Of a DNA stretch of 64,000 nt, positions 16,481-25,080 are shown one piece after another. The notes beneath the pieces were generated by a model. That model was not told where the DNA came from and did no database searches. It saw only the letters and a list, made by a program, of their open reading frames with translations. Numbering within the stretch: the first letter of the stretch is position 1; every line of letters starts with the position of its first letter. The position numbers and the translations under genes are program-made. Location: positions 1-64,000 of the forward strand of contig CAVONI010000016.1 of the NCBI GenBank assembly GCA_963697285.1, written 5' to 3'. Source of the stretch: JAEUQQ01 sp963697285 (lineage in GTDB: Bacteria > Acidobacteriota > Vicinamibacteria > Vicinamibacterales > JAFNAJ01).

Positions 16481-17491
16481 TCAGCCGTTGAGGGCGCGCA
16501 TCGACGCTTCGGGATAGCGGGTGCCGACAGCCGCGCCCTTCGGCGCAATCGCGTCGAGCCGACGCAGTTCGTCTGGCGACAACGTCATCGCCGCGGCCGC
16601 CGCGTTCTCGTCGAGACGCTGCCGGCTGCGGGTCCCGGGAATGGCGACGATGTGCGGCGCGCGTGCGATGACCCAGGCCAGCGCGAGCTGGGCGGGGGTC
16701 ACGCCCCTGGCCCGGGCCAGCGATTCCACCTGTGTCACGATCTCGAAGTTCTTCGCGAAGTTCTCGCCCTGGAAGCGCGGGGTGTTTCGCCGGTAGTCGT
16801 CGGGCGCCAGGTCGTCGATGCTCCTGATCTGCCCCGACAGGAACCCGCGCCCGAGCGGCGAGTAGGCGACGAAGGTCACGCCAAGCTCCGCGCACGCGTC
16901 GAGCAGCCCGTCCTCGGGGTCGCGCGACCACAACGAGTACTCGGTCTGCAACGCGGCAATCGGATGCACCGCGCACGCCCGTCGCAGTGTCTCTGCCTTC
17001 GCTTCGCTCATCCCGAGGTGGCGGACCTTGCCGGCCGCGACGAGATCGGCCATCGCGCCGATCGTGTCCTCGATGGGGACGTTCGGGTCGACCCGGTGCT
17101 GGTAGTAGAGGTCGATGACGTCGATGCCGAGCCGCATCAGGCTCTTGTCGCACGACGCCTTCACGTACTCGGGGCGTCCCGACACTCCGAGGAACGCTCC
17201 CTGCTCGCCGCGCACGTTGCCGAATTTCGTGGCGATGACCGCGCGGTCGCGCCGATCGCGCAGCGCCTCGCCGACGAGGATCTCGTTGTGGCCGACGCCG
17301 TACATGTCGGCGGTGTCGAAGAAGTTCACCCCGATGTCGAGCGCGTGGTGGATCACGTCGATCGAGGTCGCGCGGTCTGACGGGCCGTAGAACTCGCTCA
17401 TGCCCATGCACCCGAGGCCGACGACCGACACCGAGAGGTCCGATCGGCCGAGTACGCGCTGTGGAGGACGGACGCCTGAACTGGTCTGCAT
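16481..17491 (-). CDS. Aldo/keto reductase (AKR12/13-like)
   Basis: A cytoplasmic NADPH-dependent (alpha/beta)8-barrel oxidoreductase of 336 residues. Motifs in order: VSVVGLGCMGMSEFYG, FFDTADMYGVGHNE (catalytic Asp and Tyr), IATKFGNVRG (catalytic Lys), DLYYQHRVDPNVPIEDTIG (catalytic His), RHLGMSEA, TEYSLWSRDPE and the C-terminal cofactor segment IVAIPGTRSRQRLDEN. All four members of the catalytic tetrad are present. The closest described enzymes are the YakC/AKR13-type reductases acting on small aldehydes. The gene follows the luciferase-like oxidoreductase gene with a gap of only 12 bases on the same strand, so the two are probably one operon of general redox enzymes. The physiological substrate is not evident. 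Confidence 0.88.
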   Translation of the reverse strand: MQTSSGVRPPQRVLGRSDLSVSVVGLGCMGMSEFYGPSDRATSIDVIHHALDIGVNFFDTADMYGVGHNEILVGEALRDRRDRAVIATKFGNVRGEQGAFLGVSGRPEYVKASCDKSLMRLGIDVIDLYYQHRVDPNVPIEDTIGAMADLVAAGKVRHLGMSEAKAETLRRACAVHPIAALQTEYSLWSRDPEDGLLDACAELGVTFVAYSPLGRGFLSGQIRSIDDLAPDDYRRNTPRFQGENFAKNFEIVTQVESLARARGVTPAQLALAWVIARAPHIVAIPGTRSRQRLDENAAAAAMTLSPDELRRLDAIAPKGAAVGTRYPEASMRALNG

Positions 17492-17503
17492 GGGATGCTC
17501 GCG

Positions 17504-18529
17504 TTATGCCGTGAATGGGTGAACCGCCGTGCGCGCGGTGGTCTGAATGTCGGCCATGACGTCGGCCGCGATCGCGAACGAACGCTTCCGCGCCTCGTGG
17601 TCGTGAATGTGCCCCGTGATCATCAACTCGTCGATGCCGGTGGCGTCGATGAACGGCTCGAGGCCACGCCGCACGGTGTCTGCAGATCCGACGAACGAGT
17701 ACTGCAGCGCGTGGTCGATCGTCAGCCGTTCCGTGGGCGACCAGCGGGACTCGACCTCGTCCACGGGTGGCGCAAGCGGACCGGGCTGGCCACGACGGAG
17801 GTTGATGAACGCCTGCTGCAGCGAGGTGAACATTCGCCGTCCGTCGGCATCCGTGTCGGCAGCGAAGACGTTGACCACGGCCATGGTATACGGTCGCGGG
17901 ATCGCGCCGGGCACGAAGCGGGCGCGGTAGGTGTCGAGGGCGGTCATCAGATGGTCGGGAGCGAAGTGCGACGCAAACGCGAACGGCAGCCCGCGAAGTG
18001 CGGCCAGTTGCGCGCTGTACGTGCTCGACCCCAGCAACCAGATGGGGACGTCGAGCCCTTCGCCCGGCACGGCGCGCACCGGTGCACTGCCAGCGGGCGC
18101 AAAGTACTGTTGCAGTTCCAGCAAGTCGCCCGGGAAGTCATCCACACCTGCCAGCGCATCGCGCCGCATCGCGCGCATCGTCACCTGGTCGGCACCGGGA
18201 GCGCGCCCGATACCGAGGTCGATGCGTCCCGGATAGATCGAGGCCAGGGTCCCGAACTGTTCGGCGACGATCAACGGTGCATGGTTCGGCAGCATCACGC
18301 CTCCCGATCCCACGCGGATCCGGTGCGTGCCGCCTGCCACGTGTCCCACCAGCACCGCGGGCGCTGAACTGCCCACGCCTCCCATCCCGTGGTGCTCCGC
18401 CAGCCAGTAGCGGTGGTAGCCGAGTTGTTCGACGTGCCTGGCCAGGTCGAGCGTGTTGCGATAGGCATCGGCAGCCGTGCCGCCGACGACGATCGGTGCG
18501 AGATCGAGCACGGAATACGGGACTGCCAT
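17504..18529 (-). CDS. LLM-class flavin-dependent oxidoreductase (luciferase-like)
   Basis: A 341-residue flavin-dependent monooxygenase of the bacterial luciferase fold. The start at 18529 opens MAVPYSVLDLAPIV, the usual N-terminus of the MsnO8-type LLM subfamily; a longer upstream frame is unlikely. Diagnostic segments are YHRYWLAEHHGMGGVGSSAP, RIRVGSGGVMLPNHAPL, VAEQFGTLASIYPGRIDLGIGRAPG, and IWLLGSSTYSAQLAA, which together form the FMN and substrate pocket. Members oxidise various small organic molecules using reduced FMN. It is immediately upstream of the aldo/keto reductase gene (12 bases) and likely co-transcribed with it. No flavin reductase gene is nearby. Confidence 0.87.
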   Translation of the reverse strand: MAVPYSVLDLAPIVVGGTAADAYRNTLDLARHVEQLGYHRYWLAEHHGMGGVGSSAPAVLVGHVAGGTHRIRVGSGGVMLPNHAPLIVAEQFGTLASIYPGRIDLGIGRAPGADQVTMRAMRRDALAGVDDFPGDLLELQQYFAPAGSAPVRAVPGEGLDVPIWLLGSSTYSAQLAALRGLPFAFASHFAPDHLMTALDTYRARFVPGAIPRPYTMAVVNVFAADTDADGRRMFTSLQQAFINLRRGQPGPLAPPVDEVESRWSPTERLTIDHALQYSFVGSADTVRRGLEPFIDATGIDELMITGHIHDHEARKRSFAIAADVMADIQTTARTAVHPFTA

Positions 18530-18611
18530 GACGTGTGAGATGCCGGGCGCCACGACGAGGATGCGTGGACGCACAAGCCTACCCCGGCGCCTCCGCGCTC
18601 AGCGTTCAGGT

Positions 18612-18734
18612 CGGATGCAGGCCCGTGTCGAGTGCCAGGTCCAGGTGCAGGCGCCAGGTGCAGGGCCCGGTGCAGGGGACCGGTGCAGGGCCAGGTGTAG
18701 GGCCAGGTGTAGGGGCCGCACCCCAGTGCGGCCC
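18612..18734. repeat. CCAGGTGCAGG-type short repeat run ending in a GC-rich palindrome
   Basis: About seven degenerate copies of CAGGTGCAGGGC/CAGGTGTAGGGC stand head to tail and end in a complete palindrome GGGCCGCAC-CCCA-GTGCGGCCC at 18713-18734. The run looks like serial duplication of the palindrome's left flank. It fills most of the gap between the luciferase-like and hemolysin III genes. Confidence 0.75.
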
Positions 18735-18764
18735 TTCCCTCGGCAAGACCGCCGCGTCGGCGTT

Positions 18765-19382
18765 CTACGCGACGTATCGGGCGATGGCGACGAAATGGCA
18801 GGCGCTGCCGGCAATCACGAACAGGTGCCAGACCACGTGCGCCGACGGCCAGCGGTGGTCGATCGCGTAGAACGCCACGCCGAGGGTGTACGAGAGGCCA
18901 CCAGCAATGATCCACCACAACGCAGCGGCTGGCAGGGCGCGCACCAGCGGGCCGATGGCCACCACGATCAGCCAGCCCATCCCCACGTAGAGCACCAGCG
19001 ACACGATCCGGCGGCGATCGAGTTCCCACCAGTCCTGGACGATACCGATCACGGCCAGCGACCAGACGACGGCGAGCAGCGTCCAGCCCCAGGGCCCGCG
19101 GAGGGGGCCGAGCATGAATGGCGTGTAGGTGCCGGCAATGAGGAGGTAAATGGCCGTGTGGTCGATCTTCCGGCAGATGGCCTTCGCCCGTCCGGAGACC
19201 GAGTGGTAGAGGGTTGAACTCGCGTAGAGCGCAACCAGCGTCGTGCCGTAAACGGCGACGCTGAAGACCTTCCACGGGTCACCAACGAGGACGGTCGTGG
19301 TGATGAGTCCCGCCACCGCGAGCGTCGCCACGACGGCGCCGGCTCCATGGGTGAGGGCATTGCAGCGTTCAACGAGCGACAT
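18765..19382 (-). CDS. Hemolysin III family (PAQR-type) membrane protein
   Basis: A 205-residue integral membrane protein with seven hydrophobic segments of the TrhA/hemolysin III branch of the PAQR superfamily. Family marks are the N-terminal ERCNALTHGAGA, SSTLYHS followed by KIDHTAIYLLIAGTYTPF, and the C-terminal SAHVVWHLFVIAGSACHF. The Ser-His-Asp-His-His set forms the zinc site of PAQR proteins. The bacterial family has been linked to membrane-lipid homeostasis rather than to haemolysis as such. It is a single gene: repeat DNA separates it from its downstream neighbour, and upstream it diverges from the TPR gene across an interval containing another palindromic repeat. Confidence 0.88.
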   Translation of the reverse strand: MSLVERCNALTHGAGAVVATLAVAGLITTTVLVGDPWKVFSVAVYGTTLVALYASSTLYHSVSGRAKAICRKIDHTAIYLLIAGTYTPFMLGPLRGPWGWTLLAVVWSLAVIGIVQDWWELDRRRIVSLVLYVGMGWLIVVAIGPLVRALPAAALWWIIAGGLSYTLGVAFYAIDHRWPSAHVVWHLFVIAGSACHFVAIARYVA

Positions 19383-19439
19383 ACGTGTGATCGTAGCCCC
19401 CGATCACGCTGAAGGATCGTCACAGCCGTGTCAGGACTC

Positions 19440-19610
19440 AAAGGGGTCGCGTCTTGAAATCCAGCATTTTGCAAGACCTGACCCCTGCACCGCCCCGGCT
19501 CGCCCGCGCGCCCAGCCTCCCAGCCCTCTGCTCAGGTAAGGTCACGGGGAAGGGTCCAAGCAAGGGGTCAGGTCTTGAGAAATGCTGCAATGAAAGATGT
19601 GACCCCTTTT
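19440..19610. repeat. Two GGGGTCAGGTCTTG palindromic repeats
   Basis: Copy one (19443-19485) has 14-base arms GGGGTCgcGTCTTG and CAAGACctGACCCC around an A/T-rich centre. Copy two (19564-19607) has GGGGTCAGGTCTTG on the left and a weaker matching right arm. The two copies bracket about 80 bases. Palindromes with this GGTC...GACC core resemble REP elements that are mobilised by RAYT transposases in other genomes; no such transposase gene is seen in this window. Nothing else is visible in this 319-base intergenic stretch. Confidence 0.7.
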
Positions 19611-19701
19611 GAAGAGGTTGAGCTGGATCTTTGCGGAAAAGTCGGCGATCCTCTATGCCTTCCCGTCTCACGTGTTCGTCAATGCCTGCGGAGGACGCAC
19701 C

Positions 19702-21433
19702 ATGTCTCGCACGATTGCGCTTGCTCTGTCGGTGGCGACCCTGCTCGCGCCGCGCCTGGCGCTGGCCCAGGTTCCGCCGCCCAACCACGCACACTACGAC
19801 AAGCCCGAAGGCTTCGGCCAGCCCGCGGCACCCGGCATGCCACTGGCCCCGCGCCTGCAGAATCTCGGTGTCCACACGTTTCCCGTCTCGACGAAGGTCG
19901 AACGCGCGCAACTCTTCATGAACCAGGGCCTCAACCTGACCTACGGCTTCAATCACGCCGAGGCCGGGCGCGCGTTCGCCGAGGCGGCGCGGCTCGATCC
20001 GGCGTGCGCGATGGCGTATTGGGGCCAGGCCCTGGTGCTGGGCCCGAACATCAACGCACCGATGGATCCCGCCGACGAACCCAAGGCGAAGGCACTGGTG
20101 CAGCGGGCCCTCGCGCTCAAGGGCACGGCCACGCCACGCGAGAAGGCGTACATCGATGCGATCGCTGCCCGCTATACCGGCTCGCCCGAAGACCGGCAGA
20201 AGGCCGACCGGGCCTTTGCCGAGGCCATGAAGGCGGTCACCGTCGCATTCCCGGACGACCTCGACGCGCAGACGCTGTACGCCGAGGCCCTGATGGATCT
20301 GCGGCCCGTGGAACTACTGGTCGCGCGACGGTGTGCCCTTCGACGAGACGCTCGAGGTCGAGCGCGCCCTCTCGCAGGTCCTCGCGAAGCACAAGAACCA
20401 TCCCGGCGCCCTCCATCTCTGGGTGCACCTGTGGGAACCCACCGACACGCCCGAACGCGCCGAAGCCGAGGCCGATCGCCTGCTCCCGCTCATGCCCGGC
20501 GCCGGGCACATCGTCCACATGCCGGCGCACATCTACCAGCGCGTGGGACGGCATGCCGACGTGATCTCGTCGAACATCCAGGCCGCCAAGGCCGACGAAG
20601 ACTACATCACGCAGTGCAAGGCGCAGGGGATGTACCCGCTGGGATACTACCCGCACAACCTGCACTTCATCTGGATGGGCGCCTCGGCGAGCGGCCAGGG
20701 CAAGCTCGCGATCGAGTCGGCGCATCGCGTCGCCAGCTCGATCCCCAACGAGGCGCTCGGCAGCCTGCCGATTCTGCAGGGATTCATGGTCGTCCCCTAC
20801 TGGGCGATGGTGCGGTTCGGACGGTGGCACGACATCCTCGCAGATGCCGGCCCGCGCCACGACACGGTGTTCACGCGTGCCGCGTGGCGCTACGCACGCG
20901 GCCTGGCACTCGCTGCCACCAACCGCCTCGACGAGGCCGACGCCGAACTCGCGTTGCTTCGCACGCTGGTCAATGACCCCACGCTGAAGGGGCAAGCCAC
21001 GTTCTCGACCAACACCGGCTACGCGATCATGCGGATCGCTCCAGAGGTCGTCGCTGGCGAGATCGCCGCAAGGCGCAAAGACTGGGATCGCGCCCTGCTG
21101 CACCTCGAGCGGGCTGTCCGCTACGAAGACGCGCTCATCTACCAGGAGCCGTCCGACTGGCACGCACCCGTCCGCCAGAACCTCGGCGCCGTGTTGATCG
21201 AGGCCGGCCGGCCAGACGAGGCCGAAGCGGTGTTCTGGGAAGACCTGAAGAAGAACCCGGAGAACGGCTGGTCGCTCTTCGGCGTGGTGCAGGCCCTGAA
21301 GGCCCAGGGGCGAAACGACGAGGCGGCCGTGGTCGACGCGCGCTTCAAGAAGGCATGGAGGGATGCCGACACGCCGCTGTCGGCCGCGCGAATCGCAGAT
21401 GACGTCCGCGTCATCGCGACCAGGCAGCCGTAA
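19702..21433 (+). pseudogene. Exported TPR-repeat protein, interrupted by a +1 frameshift
   Basis: One gene is split by a single extra base. The first part has a GGAGG ribosome site, an ATG at 19702 and a signal peptide (MSRTIALALSVATLLAPRLALAQ), then reads LFMNQGLNLTYGFNHAEAGRAFAEAARLDP and AMAYWGQALVLGPNIN, typical of a family of periplasmic TPR proteins. After LMDLRP at about 20307 the frame is lost. Removing one G at 20308 restores WNYWSRDGVPFDETLEVERAL and the rest of the protein to 21433, including HMPAHIYQRVGRH and further TPR-like pairs (FWEDLKKNPENGWSLFGVVQAL). The repaired product is about 577 residues. Both halves look under selection, so a sequencing error or a very recent mutation is more likely than old decay. 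The function is unknown. Confidence 0.8.
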
Positions 21434-21452
21434 ATCACTCCGGGAGTGATTT
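21432..21452. repeat. Perfect palindrome, third copy of the recQ-region motif
   Basis: AAATCACTCCGGGAGTGATTT is a perfect palindrome overlapping the end of the TPR gene's stop codon and lying 24 bases before the next start. Its 19-base core is identical to 4180-4198. No T tract follows. Confidence 0.75.
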
Positions 21453-21476
21453 CTCAGCTTCCGTTACGATCGCGCC

Positions 21477-22505
21477 ATGCGAACTGCGCTGCTCCCGTGG
21501 GTCGTCATCGCGGCAGGCGCGTTCGCCAGCGCAGGGCCGATACACGCGCCGGTCACGCCAGGCTTCGCGCCCGGCCAGCGTGTGCTCCTCGATGCGCACA
21601 ACTGCTACCCCGAGGGCGACGCATGGCGCGACCGGATCGATCGCGCGCTGGCCACAGGGCTCCCGCTCGCCATCGAGCAGGATCTCGTGTGGCGGCCCGC
21701 CGACGCCGGCCACCCCGCACGCTCCATCGTCTCGCACGGAGAACCGTTCACGGGACGCGAGCCGTCGCTGCGCAGCCACTTCTTCGAGCGCATCCGCCCG
21801 CTCGTCGAGCAGGCCCTGCGAGACGGTGACCGCCGGAGTTGGCCGCTCATCACGTTGAACCTCGACCTCAAGACCGTCGAACCCGAACACCTCGCCGCCA
21901 TCTGGCACGTGCTGGGCGAGTACGAGCCCTGGCTCACCACCGCGCGACGCACCGCGAGCCCCGACGTGCCCGCGCCGCTCGACGTGCGGCCGATGCTGGT
22001 GCTCACGGGCGATCAGGCCGAACAGGCCGCGGCGTTCCACGACCGGGTGCCGGTCGGCGCCCGCCTCCGGGTCTTTGGCGCGATTGCCGTGCGCCCCGAC
22101 GAGTGGATCGCGCAGCACGTGCCTGCCGACGCGTCGCGCGATGAACAGCGGCACGCCTACACGAGCGCCCTGCCCGGCATGGCGCTGCCTGCCGCCACCA
22201 ACTACCGGCGCTGGTGGAACAATCCCTGGTGGGTCGTCGAAGGCGCATCGCAACCGGAAGCCGGCGCGTGGACGTCGGACGAAGACGCCCGCCTTCGTGC
22301 GCTGGTCAGGAAGGCGCACGACGCGGGCCTGTGGATCCGGTTCTACACCCTGAACGGCCACGCCGCGGGCAAAGGCCGCGGATGGGGTGACAGCTACAAC
22401 TTTGGCAGCCTCGGGGCCGTCGGCCTGCGCTGGCGCGCCGCGCGGTCTGCAGGCGTCGACTTCATCGCCACCGACCAGTACGAACAACTCGCCGCGCCTC
22501 GGTAG
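21477..22505 (+). CDS. Exported PI-PLC/GDPD-like TIM-barrel protein
   Basis: A 342-residue protein with a signal peptide (MRTALLPWVVIAAGAFASAG). It reads VLLDAHNCYPEGDAWRDRIDRAL then LPLAIEQDLVW, which matches the first histidine and the E-x-D metal ligands of the glycerophosphodiester phosphodiesterase / PI-phospholipase C superfamily. Further features are a WPLITLNLDLKT strand and a C-terminal IRFYTLNGH ... FIATDQYEQL, typical of the closing strands of the barrel. The likely role is hydrolysis of a phosphodiester, perhaps from phospholipids, in the periplasm or outside the cell; the exact substrate cannot be told. It begins 43 bases after the TPR gene and is convergent with the PHP hydrolase gene downstream. 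Confidence 0.65.
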   Translation: MRTALLPWVVIAAGAFASAGPIHAPVTPGFAPGQRVLLDAHNCYPEGDAWRDRIDRALATGLPLAIEQDLVWRPADAGHPARSIVSHGEPFTGREPSLRSHFFERIRPLVEQALRDGDRRSWPLITLNLDLKTVEPEHLAAIWHVLGEYEPWLTTARRTASPDVPAPLDVRPMLVLTGDQAEQAAAFHDRVPVGARLRVFGAIAVRPDEWIAQHVPADASRDEQRHAYTSALPGMALPAATNYRRWWNNPWWVVEGASQPEAGAWTSDEDARLRALVRKAHDAGLWIRFYTLNGHAAGKGRGWGDSYNFGSLGAVGLRWRAARSAGVDFIATDQYEQLAAPR

Positions 22506-22509
22506 GAAA

Positions 22510-22539
22510 CGCCCCCGCCGCCAGGATGCGGCCGGGGCG
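22510..22539. terminator. GC-rich hairpin between convergent genes
   Basis: CGCCCCCGCCGC (22510-22521) pairs with GCGGCCGGGGCG (22528-22539) with one mismatch. It lies between the ends of two convergent genes, where a bidirectional transcription barrier is expected, but lacks a T tract in either direction. Confidence 0.5.
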
Positions 22540-22560
22540 AATCCACCCCGCTGCACCCGC

Positions 22561-24918
22561 CTATGGCGGCGACGATCCCTGCGCACCGGCATCGAGCCAG
22601 ACCGGCTGCACCATGGCACCATTGCCCGCCGAGTCCCACGCCGCGAAGCGGACCCACTTCTTGCCCGTCGCGTCGAACGGGATTTCAAAACGGTGCGTAC
22701 CGAAAGGTGCCAGGTGCGTGGCCGCGACGATCGTCCGGTCGGTCGTCTTGCCGTCTCCCCACACGACTTCGACGAACTCCATGGGGAACGTCCACTCGAC
22801 GTCTGCCGAGATCGTGCGCGCGGCCCCGGTACCCTTCACCGTGAACGACGGGATCAACACCTCGCCCGACGTCACGAAGTAGTCGCCCCGGCTCAAGGTG
22901 TCGATCACCGACGACATGTCGTCGACACCGGGCACCGTGTCGAGTTTCAGGTAGCTCACCGGGTTGTTGGCGTAGATGTCATCACCCGGTTCCTTGTGAT
23001 AGGTCTCGGTGATCGCGTGGATCTGCTTTGGCGGCCCGCCGATGCTGACCATCCAGTTGTTCATGTCGTCGAGCAGCGGCAACACGCGGCGCTCCGACAG
23101 TCGCGTCTCCGAAAGGTCCAGCCCCATGCCCCACCGCCAGCCGACGCCACGATAGCGGGCATGCTTGAACTGGAACGAGTCCTTGATCGCATCGGGGTAG
23201 TTGGTCGATCCCTTCGTGCGCGGGTGCGGCATGTAGATGATGGCGTTCTCGCGGTCGGCCATCGCCATGATGTCTTCGGCCGAACCCGTGCGATAGACCT
23301 TGCCGTACTTGGGATGGTCTTCGACGAGCGGCTGCCCCTCCTTCCTGTCGCGGGTCCAGAAGACCGGCTTCGACAGGAGGATGTCCCAGTGCCCTCCGAG
23401 GATGTTGGCCGCTTCCTCGTTGGGCATCACCAGGAACCCCTTGTCGGAATGGCGGCGCGCCCCCTCGTAGAACGCGGCCATGGTCTCGAGCCGCTGTGGG
23501 CCGCCAGGGCGATCGGTGATGCTGACGATGTCGACGCCCGTGGACCTGAACGCGTCGATGTCGGGCAACTTCATGTCGAGGTTCTTGGCGGCGAGCAGGC
23601 GTTCGCCCATGCTCGTGTGGAAGTGACTGACCATCGTCTTGTAGCCGGGCAACGGCTTGTATCGGTCGTCTCGCGTGAACGCAAGCGCCGAGCGGTGCGC
23701 GCGGTCGGCCTTGCCTGCGCTCACGACGAAGTACGACGCCATCCGCTGCCACGTGCCCGGACGCGCGCTGAACAAGGCGAAGTTCGGCCAGTACCGTTCG
23801 TCTTCCTCGAGTTCCGCCTGCCGGATCCCGAACCCGAACGTCGTGGCACCCTCCTTCTGATACCAGGAGTATCCGAGGTTCGTCTCGACCTCACGCGTCC
23901 AGAAGAACGTGTGGGGCGGTGGCAGCGCGGCGATCGAGCCGGCCGCGTTCTCGGCCACGATGACCCGGTTGGCGCTCTTCACGGGAACCGGGCCGTCGTT
24001 CCGGGCGCCGCCGAACCGGTAGTCCTGCGCGAAGTTCGAGGTGTCGCGCCAACTGACGCGCGTCGCCTCGTCGAGGCGGATGCCCGCAAGGCCCGCATCG
24101 TACTTGTATGCCACCGACGGTTCGTTCGTCATGGCGATGGCTTCCATGCGAATGAGGTTGGTGCCCGTGTAGACCGTGAACTGCAGCCGGCCTGCGAACG
24201 GCCCCATGGTCATTCCGTCGAACGACACGCTCAGCCGTGCGCCTTCGCTGGTGACCTTGCATCCCGTGGTCTTGTAGCTCGCGTCGGCGCGGGTGATCTC
24301 TTCGGGCTTGCGCGGCAGTCCCGGCTGCCCGGCGATACCATCTGCAGGGGGCGGATTGCCACCCATCCCGCCCCCACCTCCAGGGCCCGCACCACCGGGG
24401 CCAGCACCGCCAGGACCAGCACCGCCGGGCGGTGCGCCAGCCGGGGCTGCGCCAGCGGTTGGTGGCGCGGCGCCCTCAGCCTGTGGCCGGCCTGGCCGGC
24501 GCGGCGGGCTCATGTCGAGGGGCGCATCCCAGAACGCATCCCATTTCTTCTCGTCGATGATCTGCTGCGAGATCTCGATCCCGAGGCCTCGCAGCGGCAC
24601 CATCTGCTGGTTCGACATGCGCCGGAAGCCGGCCACGACCCTGAACGCAGGGGCGGCGCCGGCGACCACCGTCTTCCAGGGCCCGGTGCCTTCACGGACG
24701 GCGATCTCGCGCACGACAGGCGCGCCGGCGTCGATGCCCAGCCGAAGGCGCACCGACTGGTTGGCGTCTCCCGGCCACGTGATCGCCAGGGCGTCCTGCG
24801 CCAGCGATGCGCCGATGCCCGAAGCCGCCTTGTAGTCGTTGAGGTCGCAGCGAAGCGCATCGCCGTATGCGGGCGAAACGCACAACGCGAATCCGAGAAT
24901 GGCCAACACGCACTTCAT
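22561..24918 (-). CDS. Exported PHP-like metallohydrolase, paralog 1 (divergent)
   Basis: A 785-residue secreted protein (signal peptide MKCVLAILGFALCVSPAYG) and the most divergent of three paralogs in this unit. The N-terminal third is a beta-rich domain (LRCDLNDYKAA ... WDAFWDAPLDM), followed by a Gly/Pro-rich linker at about residues 140-205 that the other two lack. The C-terminal half holds a PHP/CehA-like metal-site pattern: HFH in VSHFHTSMGERL, Asp in VSITDRPGG, Glu in MPNEEAAN, His in GGHWDILLSKPVFW and His in MPHPRTKGSTN. The last 100 residues form a beta-sandwich (VEWTFPMEFVEVVWGDGKT). PHP-fold enzymes hydrolyse phosphoesters or, in CehA, a carbamate ester, using two or three metals; the substrate is unknown here. 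It is the last gene of the 36.1-22.6 kb unit, after a 163-base gap with a hairpin. Confidence 0.72.
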   Translation of the reverse strand: MKCVLAILGFALCVSPAYGDALRCDLNDYKAASGIGASLAQDALAITWPGDANQSVRLRLGIDAGAPVVREIAVREGTGPWKTVVAGAAPAFRVVAGFRRMSNQQMVPLRGLGIEISQQIIDEKKWDAFWDAPLDMSPPRRPGRPQAEGAAPPTAGAAPAGAPPGGAGPGGAGPGGAGPGGGGGMGGNPPPADGIAGQPGLPRKPEEITRADASYKTTGCKVTSEGARLSVSFDGMTMGPFAGRLQFTVYTGTNLIRMEAIAMTNEPSVAYKYDAGLAGIRLDEATRVSWRDTSNFAQDYRFGGARNDGPVPVKSANRVIVAENAAGSIAALPPPHTFFWTREVETNLGYSWYQKEGATTFGFGIRQAELEEDERYWPNFALFSARPGTWQRMASYFVVSAGKADRAHRSALAFTRDDRYKPLPGYKTMVSHFHTSMGERLLAAKNLDMKLPDIDAFRSTGVDIVSITDRPGGPQRLETMAAFYEGARRHSDKGFLVMPNEEAANILGGHWDILLSKPVFWTRDRKEGQPLVEDHPKYGKVYRTGSAEDIMAMADRENAIIYMPHPRTKGSTNYPDAIKDSFQFKHARYRGVGWRWGMGLDLSETRLSERRVLPLLDDMNNWMVSIGGPPKQIHAITETYHKEPGDDIYANNPVSYLKLDTVPGVDDMSSVIDTLSRGDYFVTSGEVLIPSFTVKGTGAARTISADVEWTFPMEFVEVVWGDGKTTDRTIVAATHLAPFGTHRFEIPFDATGKKWVRFAAWDSAGNGAMVQPVWLDAGAQGSSPP

Positions 24919-24986
24919 CTGGGTTCCTCAGGTGTGCAGGCGACCGGCCAACGCACAGAGTTCTTGAAAGGGCGACCGAGAACTGT

Positions 24987-25028
24987 CTCGAGCACTCCGG
25001 CCCGTGTTCGCGAGGCGGAGTGCTCGAG
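24987..25028 (-). promoter_or_regulatory. Intercistronic hairpin before PHP paralog 1
   Basis: Perfect 13-base arms CTCGAGCACTCCG (24987-24999) and CGGAGTGCTCGAG (25016-25028) flank a 16-base loop in the gap between the lyase and PHP paralog 1. There is no T tract, so it is more likely an mRNA-stabilising or processing element, or an operator, than an intrinsic terminator. Confidence 0.55.
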
Positions 25029-25080
25029 CCCATGACCAGGGACACGCGCCGGACACCCGCGTGCCCGATTCGAATTACGT

